This document shows, one piece after another, positions 20,539 through 31,338 of a stretch of 64,000 nt of DNA. The first letter of the stretch is position 1, and every line of letters begins with the position of its first letter. Under the pieces are notes generated by a model that was not told the origin of the DNA, did no database searches, and saw only the letters and a program-made list of their open reading frames with translations. A program made the translations under genes and the position numbers. Origin of the DNA: Bacillus_BD sp963765265 (GTDB taxonomy: Bacteria; Bacillota; Bacilli; Bacillales; Cytobacillaceae); assembly GCA_963765265.1 (NCBI GenBank), contig CAVXVN010000005.1, positions 558,001-622,000 of the forward strand, read 5' to 3'.

Positions 20539-22813
20539 ATGAGTATCAAAAGTTCAAATTTAGGTTATCCGAGAATCGGTGAAAATCGGGAATGGAAGAA
20601 AACATTAGAATTATTCTGGGCAGGAGACATCACGGAAGCACAATTCGAAAGCGAGATGGAAAAGATTCGCCTGTCACATTTGCGGAAACAACAAGAAAAA
20701 GGAATTGATCTTATTCCTGTTGGTGATTTTAGTTATTATGATCATGTCTTAGATACAGCTGTTATGTTTGGTCTTATTCCTACACGATTTAAGACAGATG
20801 ATAAGAAAACGATCTCTTCAAACTTATTTTGAAATGGCAAGAGGTAGTAAAGGAAAAGTCGCTTCAGAAATGACAAAATGGTTTAATACCAACTATCACT
20901 ATATTGTACCAGAGCTTGAAGATGCACAGCCTGTGTTAGTGGAAAATCGTTCATTAACATTGTATAAAGAAGCAAAAGAAAAATTAGGGATTAATGGGAA
21001 ACCTGTTATTCTGGGCCCGATTACCTTGTTAGCTCTGTCAAAAGGATGTAGTGATCAAAAACGCAGAGAGTTGTTAAAAGCACTTGTGCCACTTTACATT
21101 GAGGTATTACAACAACTAGCAGAAGCAGGTGCGGATTGGATACAAATCGATGAGCCGATTTTAGTGAAACCGATGGATGATGAACGATTGCATCAGTTCA
21201 ATGAAGTATATACAGCATTTAATAAAGAAGTTCCAACTGTAAAGCTCATTCTGCAAACCTATTTTGAAAGCATTGAACGATATGAGGACATTGTTCAACT
21301 TCCAGTTGCAGGAATTGGCCTTGATTTTGTTCATGATGATGGTGTGAATTTAGCTCATTTACAATCAATTGGCTTCCCAAAAGATAAAATATTGGCAGCA
21401 GGAGTCATTGATGGACGAAATATTTGGAAAGCTCATTTACAAGAAAAAGCAGCAATTATTGAAACATTAACGAACATCGTGGAAGTAGATCGTCTCATTA
21501 TTCAACCGTCAAGCAGCTTACTTCATGTACCTGTGACGGTGGAAAATGAACAAAACCTTGAATCGATTGTAAAAGATGCGCTATCTTTTGCAGATGAAAA
21601 GTTAAAAGAAGTCGTTTTGTTAACAAAGTTTGCAAAACATGAATCCTCTATTGAAGAGCTTATAAAATACGACAAGGCAGTTGAAGTAATAAATCACTCT
21701 CCTCTTCGAAACGTGAAAAAAGTGCAAGAGGCATTAAACCATTTATCTAACTATTCAACAACTCGTGTTGAAGCAAGTAAAAGAAAAACATTACATGATA
21801 AGCGTTGGAATTTGCCCTTTCTTCCAACAACAACGATTGGTAGCTTTCCACAAACAAAAGAAGTACGGAGTCAACGTCTTAAATGGAGAAAAGGTGAACT
21901 CTCAAACGATCAATATGAGCAATATATTAACGCGGAAATCAAAAAGTGGATCGACATTCAAGAAGAAATCGGTTTAGATGTGCTCGTCCACGGTGAATTT
22001 GAACGAACAGACATGGTGGAATTCTTTGGTGAGAAATTAGCTGGCTTTGCGATTACGAAGTATGGTTGGGTACAATCATACGGTTCACGTTGTGTGAAAC
22101 CACCTCTCATTTTTGGTGATGTCTTCTTAAAAGAACCAATGACAGTAAAAGAAACCGTTTATGCGCAAAGCTTAACTACAAAACCTGTAAAAGGGATGTT
22201 AACAGGTCCTGTAACCATTTTTAATTGGTCATTTGTGCGTGATGATATCAGTCTTATTGATGTCTTAAATCAATTGGCACTTTCGATCCGTCAAGAGGTC
22301 GAAGCATTAGAAGCAAATGGCATCGGGATGATTCAAGTCGATGAGCCGGCATTACGAGAAGGATTACCATTAAAACAAGATAAAACAGAGGATTATTTAA
22401 AAGCAGCTGTCTATGCGTTTAAATTATCCACATCGTCTGTAAAAGAAGAAACACAAATTCATACCCATATGTGCTATTCAAACTTCGAGGATATTATTGA
22501 CGCTATCGATGGCCTTGATGCAGATGTTATCTCCATTGAAACATCAAGAAGTCACGGTGAATTAATTCGTTCATTTGAAGATTATCACTATCATAAAGGA
22601 ATAGGGCTTGGTGTGTATGATATTCATAGTCCCCGTGTACCGACATCTGAAGAGTTATCACAAAATATAGAACGTGCTTTAAAAGTACTAGATTACCGTT
22701 TATTCTGGGTTAATCCTGATTGCGGCTTAAAAACACGTGGGATTGAGGAAACCATTGCAGCCTTAAAAGTAATGGTTGAAGCAGCGAAAGAAAAAAGAGT
22801 TGTATTGAACTAG
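20539..22813 (+). pseudogene. metE: Cobalamin-independent methionine synthase MetE, one frameshift
   Basis: 5-methyltetrahydropteroyltriglutamate-homocysteine methyltransferase. Total length corresponds to ~758 residues, the normal size. The N-terminal half begins SNLGYPRIGENREWKK. The C-terminal half starts at TTTIGSFPQTKEVR and holds the zinc ligands in IHTHMCYSNF and in NPDCGLKTR. The only damage is one extra base in the A-run near 20806-20812 (removal restores KRSLQTYFEMARG), so the gene may be intact in the cell. It follows a B12 riboswitch and terminator, so it should be made only when B12 is scarce, implying a MetH elsewhere. Confidence 0.92.
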
Positions 22814-22863
22814 GGCTATTAGGAAGAAAAAAATGTTTAATATACCACCGAACACATATTTTG

Positions 22864-22896
22864 AAAAAGCAGACCTTTCATGTGGTTTGCTTTTTC
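22864..22896 (+). terminator. Rho-independent terminator after metE
   Basis: AAAAAGCAGACC, eight-base loop, GGTTTGCTTTTT. Confidence 0.75.
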
Positions 22897-23049
22897 ATAT
22901 GTTCCTAAAGGAATGGGCTATTTTTCATTATTAAAATTTAATAGTACTTGTAAAGTAAGCATAAATGAATTACTATTAGTAATAGTATTTTCTACATATA
23001 GATTAAATAATTGATTTTAATAACTATATATTGTATTGATTTTAAAATA

Positions 23050-23240
23050 AGATGCGATTTTTCGCTTAATAGGGAATTCGGTTAAAGGCCGAAACTGCCC
23101 CCGCAACTGTAAATGCTGACGAAATAAATGAACCACTGTATAAGATGGCTTGCTGTTTAGGTGCTTATACGGGAAGGATTTAGAGTAGGATGAAGCATGA
23201 GTCAGGAGACCTGTCTTATTTTAATAGATTTCAACTTCTT
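23050..23240 (+). ncRNA. Cobalamin (B12) riboswitch upstream of the ribonucleotide reductase operon
   Basis: Core GGGAATTCGGTTAAAGGCCG, then CCCCGCAACTGTAAATGC, and the B12 box TGAGTCAGGAGACCTGTC near 23198-23215. It precedes a terminator and the nrd genes, so the B12-independent reductase is shut off when B12 is available. Boundaries are approximate. Confidence 0.93.
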
Positions 23241-23327
23241 CGGGGATTGAGAAGATGAAATGAAGGGTCCTAGAAGAATTTACATTCTCGTATTTTCGAA
23301 TGTTCTTTTTTGACGTTATCATTTCAT

Positions 23328-23356
23328 CCGCTCAAATCCCTGAGCGGATTTTTTTT
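23328..23356 (+). terminator. Terminator of the nrd B12 riboswitch
   Basis: CCGCTCA, loop AATCCC, TGAGCGG followed by eight T, 45 bases before the nrdE start. Confidence 0.85.
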
Positions 23357-23400
23357 GTGGGAAAAAGATTCATACAAATTAATTTAGGGGGAATGAAAAG

Positions 23401-25692
23401 ATGGGTTCATTTGTACAAAAAGAACGATCTCAAGTTTTAGAAACGATTCAGAAAGCAGCAGAGAAATATGATTTAGATGTAAAAGAGATCAAAGGACAGG
23501 TTGCACTTTTAAACGGAAATGCAAAGGAAGCAAATGAGCAGGCTCATGTATTATGCATTAAATAAAATATCGATGGATCAGCCGAATTGGACATTCGTTG
23601 CGGCACAGAGCATATTTGAATGAATTATATGATCTTGCTGCAAAAAATAGAGGATATGATCCTTCTCATAAATACGCGGATTTCTACGCATTGATGAAAA
23701 CATTGACGGAAAAGGGAATCTATTCAGTAGATTTATTGGATTCTTATTCAGAAGAAGAAGTAGGAGAGTTAGCGACGGAAATCAATCCAGATCGTGACCA
23801 ACTTTTTAATTATATCGGGTTATTTTTGCTTGCTGATCGCTATTTAGCGAGAGATCACGATCGTAATTTGTATGAGCTTCCACAAGAACGATTTATGATT
23901 ATTGCCATGCATTTGATGAAGAACGAGAACAAAAGCAATCGTTTAGAGCTAGTGAAGGAAGCGTATTGGGCATTAAGTCATTTATACATGACTGTGGCGA
24001 CACCGACACTCTCTAATGCAGGGAAAAGCTTTGGTCAACTCTCCTCTTGCTTTATTGATACGGTCGAAGATTCTCTTGATGGAATTTACTTAAATAATTG
24101 GGATATTGCCAGATTAAGTAAAGATGGCGGTGGAATCGGGATTTATTATGGAAAAGTGCGTGCACTTGGTTCTGATATTAAAAAATTCAAAGGGAATTCT
24201 TCAGGTGTTGTGCCATGGATTCGGTTGATTAACGATACGGCTGTAAGTGTGGACCAGCTCGGACAACGGCAGGGTGCGATTGCGATCTATCTTGATCTAT
24301 TTCATAAAGATATCATGAATGGTTTTCTTGATTTGAAAACGAATAATGGGGATGAACGGAGAAAAGCACATGACATTTTTACGGGGGTAACCGTACCGGA
24401 TCTCTTCATGGAAACCCTACAGAAAGTGGATGAGAATGGAAGAAGTAATGGCATGTGGCATACGTTCTGTCCACATGAAGTGAAGCAAATCATGGGTTGG
24501 AAAGATGGGAAGCGGGAATCCACTTGGTCTTGAAGATTATTATGATGAAAGTGATAAAAAGTATTTTACAGAAAAATATAACGAGGCAGTAAGTCATCCG
24601 CTTCTTCCACGCAAAACGTATCGAGCGATGGACATCATGGCTCGAATTATGGTTGCCCAGTTAGAAACAGGCACCCCTTATATGTTTTATCGTGATGAAG
24701 TCAATCGACAAAATCCAAATAAACATGTAATAGGGGAAGGTCGTACGTCGATTTATTGCAGTAATCTATGTACAGAAATTGCCCAAAATATGTCCGCGAC
24801 AACGATCGTGAATGAATACGAGGATGAAGAAGGAAATATGGTCATTGTTCGTAAGCCAGGTGATTTCGTTGTCTGTAATCTATCGTCTATAAATCTAGCA
24901 AGAACCGTTCAGGATGATGTGCTTGAGCGTCTAATACCAATACAAATGAGAATGTTAGATAATGTGATCGACTTAAATACGATAGCCGTTGGACAAGCAG
25001 AAAAAACAAATAAAAAATATCGTGCAGTAGGCTTAGGAACATTCGGTTTCCATCATCTTTTAGCGTTGAAAGGAATTCACTGGGAATCAGAAGAGGCCGT
25101 TCAATTTACCGATTCATTATATGAAGAGATAGCGTTTTATACGATTCAGTCTTCCATGGAGCTAGCATCGGAAAAGGGAGCTTACAGTCAATTTGTAGGT
25201 TCTGAATGGGAAACTGGTCAGTATTTTGAACGAAAGGGCTATTCGTCAGATCGTTGGAAGATTTTGAGAGAAGAAGTAGCGGAAAAGGGAATTCGCAATG
25301 GCTGGTTAATGGCCGTCGCACCTAATTCCTCAACGGCAAAAATTGGTGGTTCGACTGATGGGATTGACCCCATTTATTCGGTGGAATACGCAGAAGAGAA
25401 GAAAAACTTTAAGTTCAAAGTGACCGCTCCTGACCTAAATCATATTACTTATAACTATTATCGCCGAGCAAGACATGAGTTGGATCAAGTATGGAGTATT
25501 AAGCAAAATGCGGCAAGACAACGCCATATCGATCAAGCGATTAGCTTCAATCTATATGTAAAACACGATATTAAAGCAAAAGATTTGTTACATCTTCATA
25601 TGGAAGCATGGAGAAATGGTCTAAAGACGACTTATTATGTAAGAAGCACGTCACAGGCGGAAATTGCGGAATGTGAAGCATGTCATAGCTGA
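23401..25692 (+). pseudogene. nrdE: Class I ribonucleotide reductase large subunit, about three frameshifts
   Basis: Reduces ribonucleotides to deoxyribonucleotides. Combined length ~763 codons, with NrdA-like domain order: an N-terminal ~60 residues without a clear ATP cone, then PNWTFVAA(R)AYLNELYD, LSSCFIDTVEDSLDG with the first redox cysteine, GGGIGIYYGKVRALGS, SNLCTEIAQNMS with the radical cysteine and catalytic Glu, VVCNLSSINL with the second redox cysteine, and the terminal CEACHS tail. Frame breaks lie near 23545, 23593 and 24525. A class I enzyme is certain; Ia versus Ib is not, as length favours NrdA but the flavodoxin partner favours class Ib. Start has AGGGGG upstream. Confidence 0.85.
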
Positions 25693-25760
25693 TTGTTTTG
25701 CTCATTTGTCTAAACGTAGGATACGAACAGATATGCATTTAATTCTTAGGAGGATTTTTC

Positions 25761-26801
25761 ATGAATCAAATTCTAACAAAAATAAAGCTACTGAATCCAG
25801 AATTTCCGAATAAATCAACCGGTATTATTAATGGGCAATCCTCTGGACTCTTAAATTGGAATGATATTGCCTATCCACAAATGTATGATCTATATCAAAC
25901 GCTATTGTCGAACTTTTGGAAGGCTCAAGAGATTAATATGCAAGATGATATTAAACAGTGGGATTCATTGACTCAGGAAGAACAAAATGTTTTTTTGCGA
26001 GTAAATACTCAACTTGCTTCACTTGATAGTCTGCAAACACCAACAATGAGTCAAGTGATGGACTATGTGACAGACTCGAGTTTTAAAGCGATTTTTGCAG
26101 TGATATCTCAGCAAGAGGCCGTTCATAATGAATCGTATTCCTATATTTTAAGCTCACTTGTCCCGCTTCAAGAGCAAAATGCCCGTTTTAATCAAGCAAA
26201 AGAGGATCCGATTGTACAAAAACGGAATGCTCTGATTTTAGAAGCGTATGATGCCTTTCATATGAATCCAACACCGCAAAACTTATTTAAGCTTGCAGTC
26301 AATTCAATTAATTTAGAAGGAATTTATTTTTATGCTGGTTTTGCATTCTTTTACAATCTAGCACGCAGACAAAAAATGTTGAAAACAAGCACAATGATTA
26401 GTTATATTCAGCGGGATGAGATGCAGCATGCGTACTTTATTTCGCAATTTATCCGCATCCTATTAACGGAAAATCCTGAAATGAATTCGAAAGAGAATAT
26501 TGATTATATATACGAAACCGTAAGCAAGGCGGTAGAGCTGGAAAAAGAATGGTCACATGTCATTTTAAAAGATATAGAAGGAATTGATTTGCTTGAGTTT
26601 GAACGATATCTTGAATACCTTGCCAATAAACGATTTCGCCAGCTTGGATTGAAAAATCTTTATCAAGATCGAGACAATCCTATGCCGTGGATTCATGTCT
26701 TTAGTGATGAAATGATAAATGAAACGAAAACAGACTTTTTTGAGCAAAAGTCAAGGACGTATACAAAGGTGACACAAACAAATGGATTTGACGAATTATA
26801 A
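25761..26801 (+). CDS. nrdF: Class I ribonucleotide reductase small subunit (R2)
   Basis: Radical-generating beta subunit, 346 residues, intact. All metal ligands are visible: Asp in ASLDSLQ, EAVH in SQQEAVHNESYS with the radical tyrosine four residues after the His, Glu in NLEGIYFYAGF, and the second pair in RDEMQHAYF. It therefore belongs to the tyrosyl-radical type, not the Ty-less or ligand-altered variants. AGGAGG lies before the ATG. Its stop overlaps the flavodoxin gene by one base. The C-terminal tail ends TNGFDEL rather than the common class Ib tail. Confidence 0.92.
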   Translation: MNQILTKIKLLNPEFPNKSTGIINGQSSGLLNWNDIAYPQMYDLYQTLLSNFWKAQEINMQDDIKQWDSLTQEEQNVFLRVNTQLASLDSLQTPTMSQVMDYVTDSSFKAIFAVISQQEAVHNESYSYILSSLVPLQEQNARFNQAKEDPIVQKRNALILEAYDAFHMNPTPQNLFKLAVNSINLEGIYFYAGFAFFYNLARRQKMLKTSTMISYIQRDEMQHAYFISQFIRILLTENPEMNSKENIDYIYETVSKAVELEKEWSHVILKDIEGIDLLEFERYLEYLANKRFRQLGLKNLYQDRDNPMPWIHVFSDEMINETKTDFFEQKSRTYTKVTQTNGFDEL

Positions 26802-27259
26802 TGAAAATGGCCATCATCTATTCGTCGAAAACCGGAAATACGGAAGAGCTTATACAATATTTAAACGAGCTTTTCTTATCCCGTTTTGTAAAGGTTGAAT
26901 TGTATCAAGTGGGTCAGTTCTCGCTGTCTAGGCTGCCAGAATATGATGTGGTAGTTATTGGCACTTATACGTGGGGGAAAGGAGAAATTCCAACTGAAAT
27001 GATTCCTTTATATCAAGCCTTTGAGAATCAGAATGTGAAACATATTCTAACGGGAGTTGTTGGGACAGGGGATCGTTTTTACTCGCATTTTTGTGGAGCT
27101 GTTGATGGATTTAGAGATATGCTATATGACCAAACCAATCTTACAGTAACGTTAAAGGTGGAGCTTTCTTTACAACAGAGTGACATGTCACGGTGTACTA
27201 AATTCGTGGAACTTATTTTGCAACGTATGAAAAACAAATTTAGTCCAACATGTGTATAA
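26801..27259 (+). CDS. Flavodoxin, probable ribonucleotide reductase partner (NrdI role)
   Basis: A 152-residue flavodoxin with the FMN phosphate loop IYSSKTGNTEEL at the N-terminus, the GTYTWGKGEIP loop and VGTGDRFYSHFCGAVDG. The ATG overlaps the R2 stop, so it is co-translated with it. In class Ib systems NrdI supplies the oxidant for Mn2-tyrosyl cofactor assembly; this protein sits in that position but is longer than the usual ~120-130-residue NrdI and reads as a standard flavodoxin. The NrdI-like role is an inference from context. Confidence 0.8.
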   Translation: MKMAIIYSSKTGNTEELIQYLNELFLSRFVKVELYQVGQFSLSRLPEYDVVVIGTYTWGKGEIPTEMIPLYQAFENQNVKHILTGVVGTGDRFYSHFCGAVDGFRDMLYDQTNLTVTLKVELSLQQSDMSRCTKFVELILQRMKNKFSPTCV

Positions 27260-27471
27260 ATTTGGCTTACACCTTCAAGGACTCTGAAAGCTTAAAATAG
27301 TTTTGTAGTTCTTTTCCTAACCTTCAAATTTTCGGAAAACTGCACATTATAGACCAGTCTGTTATAGTAATAATAGGAATGGATTATAGTAATCGGAGTT
27401 CTATGTCTCAATAGAAAATGAAAAAATGTTAAATAGTAGAATGAACCATAACGAATGGAGGAAATGAAATA

Positions 27472-27813
27472 ATGTCAGATTTGCCTAATTGTCCAAAATG
27501 TAATTCTGAATATACTTACGAAGATGGAAGTCTTCTTATATGCCCAGAATGTGGTCATGAGTGGACTTTAGAAGCAAAAGCAGAAAATAACGAAGATACA
27601 AAGATCATTAAAGATGCAAATGGTAATACCTTAAATGATGGTGATTCTGTAACCATAATCAAAGACTTGAAAGTAAAAGGTAGTTCATCTGTTTTAAAAA
27701 TAGGTACAAAAGTAAAAAATATACGGCTGGTTGATGGTGATCACGATATTGATTGCAAAATTGATGGTTTTGGAGCAATGAAATTAAAATCTGAATTTGT
27801 TAAAAAGATCTAA
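27472..27813 (+). CDS. yjdM: YjdM/PhnA-family zinc-ribbon protein
   Basis: A 113-residue protein. A zinc ribbon at the N-terminus (CPKCNSEYTY and CPECGHEWT, about 20 residues apart) precedes an SH3-like PhnA domain with the hallmark IKDANGNTLNDGDSV and VKGSSSVLKIGTKVKNIRLV. This family was misnamed phosphonoacetate hydrolase; its role is still unclear. GGAGG precedes the ATG; it is a single-gene unit ended by the terminator at 27911. Confidence 0.9.
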   Translation: MSDLPNCPKCNSEYTYEDGSLLICPECGHEWTLEAKAENNEDTKIIKDANGNTLNDGDSVTIIKDLKVKGSSSVLKIGTKVKNIRLVDGDHDIDCKIDGFGAMKLKSEFVKKI

Positions 27814-27910
27814 TAAATGTTCACATACAAAAAATGAAATCGTTTTAAGAACGAGATCAAGAAATTATATGAGCTAAATAAGTAAGGGATGCTTCTCCTT
27901 ATTTGTAAAA

Positions 27911-27944
27911 AAATGCTTAGACCAAAAGTCTAGGCATCTTTTTA
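27911..27944 (+). terminator. Rho-independent terminator after yjdM
   Basis: AATGCTTAGAC, loop CAAAA, GTCTAGGCATC, then TTTTT. Confidence 0.8.
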
Positions 27945-28023
27945 TTAATGATTTGTTAAAAGTAATTTACATTAAAGCGCTTTCTGTATTCCTGATCTAG
28001 CTTTTGTGTAAGGAATATGTAAA

Positions 28024-29144
28024 ATGAGACAAGTTGAATTGATTGATATTTCAAAGTCATATGATAAACAAACGAACGTGTTGAATGATATTAATCTTTC
28101 GATAAACAAGGGTGAATTCTTTGTTTTAGTCGGTCCTTCTGGATGTGGGAAAAGTACGTTGCTACGAATGATTGCTGGTTTAGAGGAAATCATTGGGGGA
28201 GTACTAAAGTTAAATGATGAAGTAGCTAATCATCTTCCACCTAAAGATCGAAATTTATCGATGGTTTTTCAAAATTATGCCCTTTACCCACATTTAACAG
28301 TAGAACAAAATATTCTTTTTGGTCTAAAAGTCAAGAAAGTGGACAAAAAGGAACAACAAAGAAAATTGAATGAAACATGGGAAATGATGGGATTAAGTCA
28401 ATTATTGAAAAGAAAACCTAGAGAATTATCTGGTGGACAAAGACAAAGGGTCGCATTGGCTAGAGCGGTTGTAAGTGAAGCGCCACTTTGCTTAATGGAT
28501 GAACCACTATCCAATTTAGATGCAAAATTACGTGCGCATATGCGTGTTGAGATTCGTAGATTACAAAGAAAATTAGGACTTACCATGATTTACGTGACAC
28601 ATGATCAGGTTGAGACGATGACCATGGGAGACAGAATCATGGTGTTGAATGATGGAAAAATCCAACAAATTGGGGAACCCATTACTTTATATAACGAACC
28701 TGCCAACACATTTGTCGCCACTTTTATCGGGTCTCCAAAGATGAATATGGGAACAGCAGAAATTTTCGTTGAAAAGCAACAATTGATTATTGAGGATAAG
28801 CTTATTATTCATTTAAGCCCATCGGAATTATTACATATACCATCTATGAAAAAGACTACCATTGGAATTAGAGCGGAACATATTTATCCAGCAACTGAAG
28901 AAGAAGCAAATATCTTTTGGAAGTTGCGAGTGTCGAACAACTAGGAAATGAAACGATGATTGTGTTTGAAGAATTAGGGGATCAATTATGGAATGCGAAA
29001 TGGCCAGGACAGTGGATGATTAATCCAGGAGATAAGATTCCAGTAAAAGTATCCGTGGAAGACATTTGTTTCTTTGATGTTGAAAATGGTCAACTAGTAC
29101 AACCATCCTTTAAAGAGAGAAATAAAGAGGTTGTTGCACAATGA
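28024..29144 (+). pseudogene. ugpC: UgpC-like ABC transporter ATP-binding protein, one frameshift
   Basis: ATPase of a carbohydrate/glycerol-3-phosphate importer of the MalK/UgpC type: Walker A GPSGCGKST, signature LSGGQRQR, Walker B APLCLMDEP, then VTHDQVETMTMGDR and a C-terminal MOBE/TOBE domain. A missing T in the run near 28915 splits off the last ~75 residues (continuing LEVASVEQLGNET). The stop overlaps the permease ATG by four bases (ATGA). Substrate is inferred from the adjacent permeases and phosphodiesterase. Confidence 0.85.
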
Positions 29145-30080
29145 ATATAGAAGCAACGATGAAGGCTGAGCATAATCAAATTCAATATGAAAAAGTAAAA
29201 AAACAACAACGGAAACTAGATTTGTTAAAAGGTCTTTTATTCTTATCCCCATCTATCATTTTATTTAGTATTTTTGTATTTTATCCAATGATTCGTACAG
29301 TTTATTTTAGTTTCTTTTTAACCAATCAGGCTGGTGCAACAACGCTATTTGTTGGATGGCAAAATTATCTAGATATTTTTACATCTCCAATTTTTATGAA
29401 AAGTTTAACATCAACCTTATTATTTGTTCTTTATACAGTTCCAGGTACAGTCATTATCAGTTTACTTTTTGCCGTTATTGCAAATGAAAAGTTAAAAGGA
29501 ATTGGCTTTTTTCGAATGATTTTTTCATCATCTATGGGGGTATCTGTAGCCACAGCATCTGTATTTTGGTTGTTTTTATTTCACCCAAGTATTGGATTCT
29601 TTAACAAAATATTAGTGCAACTTGGTTTAGATAAAATCGGTTGGTTAACGGATCCTGCATGGGCACTTATTTCAGTATCCCTTTCAACCATTTGGATGAA
29701 TATTGGTTTTACCTTTTTAATTTTACTTGGTGGTTTGCAGTCCATTGACTCCCATTTATATGAAAGTGCAGATATAGATGGTGCGGGTTATTTTTACAAA
29801 TTACGTCGTATTACCATTCCAATGCTTTCACCGACTCTATTCTTTGTGACGACTGTTTCTATTATCAATGCTTTTCAAACCTTTGGCCAAATCGATATGT
29901 TAACAAAGGGTGGACCAATTAATGAAACAAATCTGATCGTTTACTCGATTTATCGTGAAGCCTTTGTAAACTATCAGTATGGTATCAGCTAGTGCCCAAG
30001 CAGTCGTCTTGTTCATTATTATACTCGTCATGACTGTGATCCAGTTTAAGCTTGGGGAAAGGAAGGTGCATTATCAATGA
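29141..30080 (+). pseudogene. ugpA: UgpA-like ABC transporter permease, one frameshift
   Basis: Six-helix MalF/UgpA-type permease of ~310 residues with a basic N-terminal tail and the EAA loop around YESADIDGAGYFYKLRRITIP. A one-base shift near 29985 (YGIS versus SASAQAVVLF) separates the last helix; the frame is then open to the stop at 30080. It overlaps ugpC before it and ugpE after it by four bases each, a typical ugp arrangement. Confidence 0.85.
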
Positions 30081-30408
30081 GGATGTCTCTTTCGAAAAAA
30101 GTCATCTTATATACATTACTCACAATTTCAGCATTATTCGTATTTTTACCCGTTATTTTTGCCTTTTTGATGAGTTTTATGAACAGTCAAGATGCCATGA
30201 TGGGTAAAATCATACCATCCGTATGGACACTTGAGAACTATGCAAAAGCATTTGAACGATTACCATTGCTTCAATTTTTATTGAACAGTTTTATTATTTC
30301 ACTGCTCATTATGATCGGTCAATTAGTCTTTTCAAGTCTAGCAGCCTATGCTTTTGTTTTTCTAGAATTTAAGGGTAGAGATTTCCTATTTTACTTGTTT
30401 ATCGGAAC
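30077..30408 (+). pseudogene. ugpE: UgpE-like permease, 3' truncated and joined to the phosphodiesterase gene
   Basis: The first ~110 residues match the start of a MalG/UgpE permease: two helices, then SVWTLENYAKAFERLPLLQF and the helix ending LFYLFIGT. Members are normally ~270 residues and continue with the EAA loop, but here the sequence changes at about 30408 directly into the ribosome binding site of the next gene. The rest of ugpE, including its ATPase-docking loop, and any ugpB are absent. The run-on frame to 30538 is meaningless. Confidence 0.8.
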
Positions 30409-30431
30409 ATGGAAGAAAGGATATGAGATGT

Positions 30432-31190
30432 ATGAATCATACGAAAATATATGGTCACCGTGGAAGCATGGGGACAATGCCAGAAAACACATTATTAAGT
30501 TTTCTTCATGCACTGGAATCTGGTGTAGATGGTATTGAACTGGATGTGCAATTAACCAGTGATGGACATTTAGTCGTGATTCATGATGAGAAGATCGATC
30601 GGACTACAAATGGTAAAGGGTATGTAAAAGATTTTAAGTTAAATGAAATCAAGCAGTTTAGTGCAGGTGTGAAGTTTTCCCATTTAAAGTTTTATAATGA
30701 GACTGCTTGGAGTAAAGAACTCATACCGACATTAGAAGAAGTTTTGGAATTGATTACTCCTTATGGGATTGAATTAAATATCGAATTGAAAACAAATGTT
30801 TTTCCTTACGAGGGTATTGAAGAAAAGGTTGTATCGATGGTCAAAAAATTTGATTATGAGGATAAGGTAGTGTACTCCTCATTCCATTTACCTTCTATAT
30901 TAAAATTGAAAAAAATCGATCCTCATTCAAAAATTGCCTGGTTATTAGTCTATGAACTCAGCCACCCATCTGAATATGTCCAAAGCCTTGAATTAGAAGG
31001 ATTGCATCTTTATAAAGACTTATTATTAAAGAATGCGATTGAGTATCAAAAAAAGGGTGATTATCCTATTCGAGTTTGGACAGTTAATGAGGTTAGGGAA
31101 ATGGAACAGCTATTACAAATGAAACATATCGATACCATCATGACAGATTATCCAAAAGAAGCCATTTCTTTAAGAAATGCTAAATCTTAA
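30432..31190 (+). CDS. Glycerophosphodiester phosphodiesterase, GlpQ/UgpQ-like
   Basis: Cytoplasmic GDPD-family TIM barrel of 252 residues that hydrolyses glycerophosphodiesters to glycerol-3-phosphate. Catalytic motifs are at the N-terminus: GHRGSMGTMPENT, then GIELDVQLTSDGHLVVIHD with the metal ligands and the general-base His. The later ELNIELKT and the end VWTVNEV...MTDYP are also typical. No signal peptide, so it is UgpQ-like. AAAGG is 11 bases before the ATG at 30432 but too close to the ATG at 30423. It is the last gene of the ugp unit, consistent with import and use of phosphodiesters. Confidence 0.9.
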   Translation: MNHTKIYGHRGSMGTMPENTLLSFLHALESGVDGIELDVQLTSDGHLVVIHDEKIDRTTNGKGYVKDFKLNEIKQFSAGVKFSHLKFYNETAWSKELIPTLEEVLELITPYGIELNIELKTNVFPYEGIEEKVVSMVKKFDYEDKVVYSSFHLPSILKLKKIDPHSKIAWLLVYELSHPSEYVQSLELEGLHLYKDLLLKNAIEYQKKGDYPIRVWTVNEVREMEQLLQMKHIDTIMTDYPKEAISLRNAKS

Positions 31191-31311
31191 AGCCATAAAA
31201 AGATAAACGACGACAGCCAAAACCTAAGTCCCTTCCAATAATGTTGGAAAAACTTAAAAAATATTAAACAACACTTTAATGTACAGTGAAAATCGAATAC
31301 TTATTAACAAA

Positions 31312-31338
31312 AAACGCTCAGAGATTCTCTGAGCGTTG
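31312..31338. terminator. Hairpin after the phosphodiesterase gene
   Basis: AACGCTCAGAGA, loop TTC, TCTGAGCGTT. The A-run is on the 5' side, so the better T-tail is on the minus strand; it may work in both directions. Confidence 0.5.

Noticed and set aside
20800..20835. Programmed ribosomal frameshifting in metE and the other split genes
   Set aside because: No slippery heptamer with downstream structure is consistently present, the genes are unrelated, and the shifts go in different directions.
30409..30538. A UgpE-phosphodiesterase fusion protein
   Set aside because: The ugpE frame runs through the phosphodiesterase start in a different frame and gives no recognisable protein after residue ~110.
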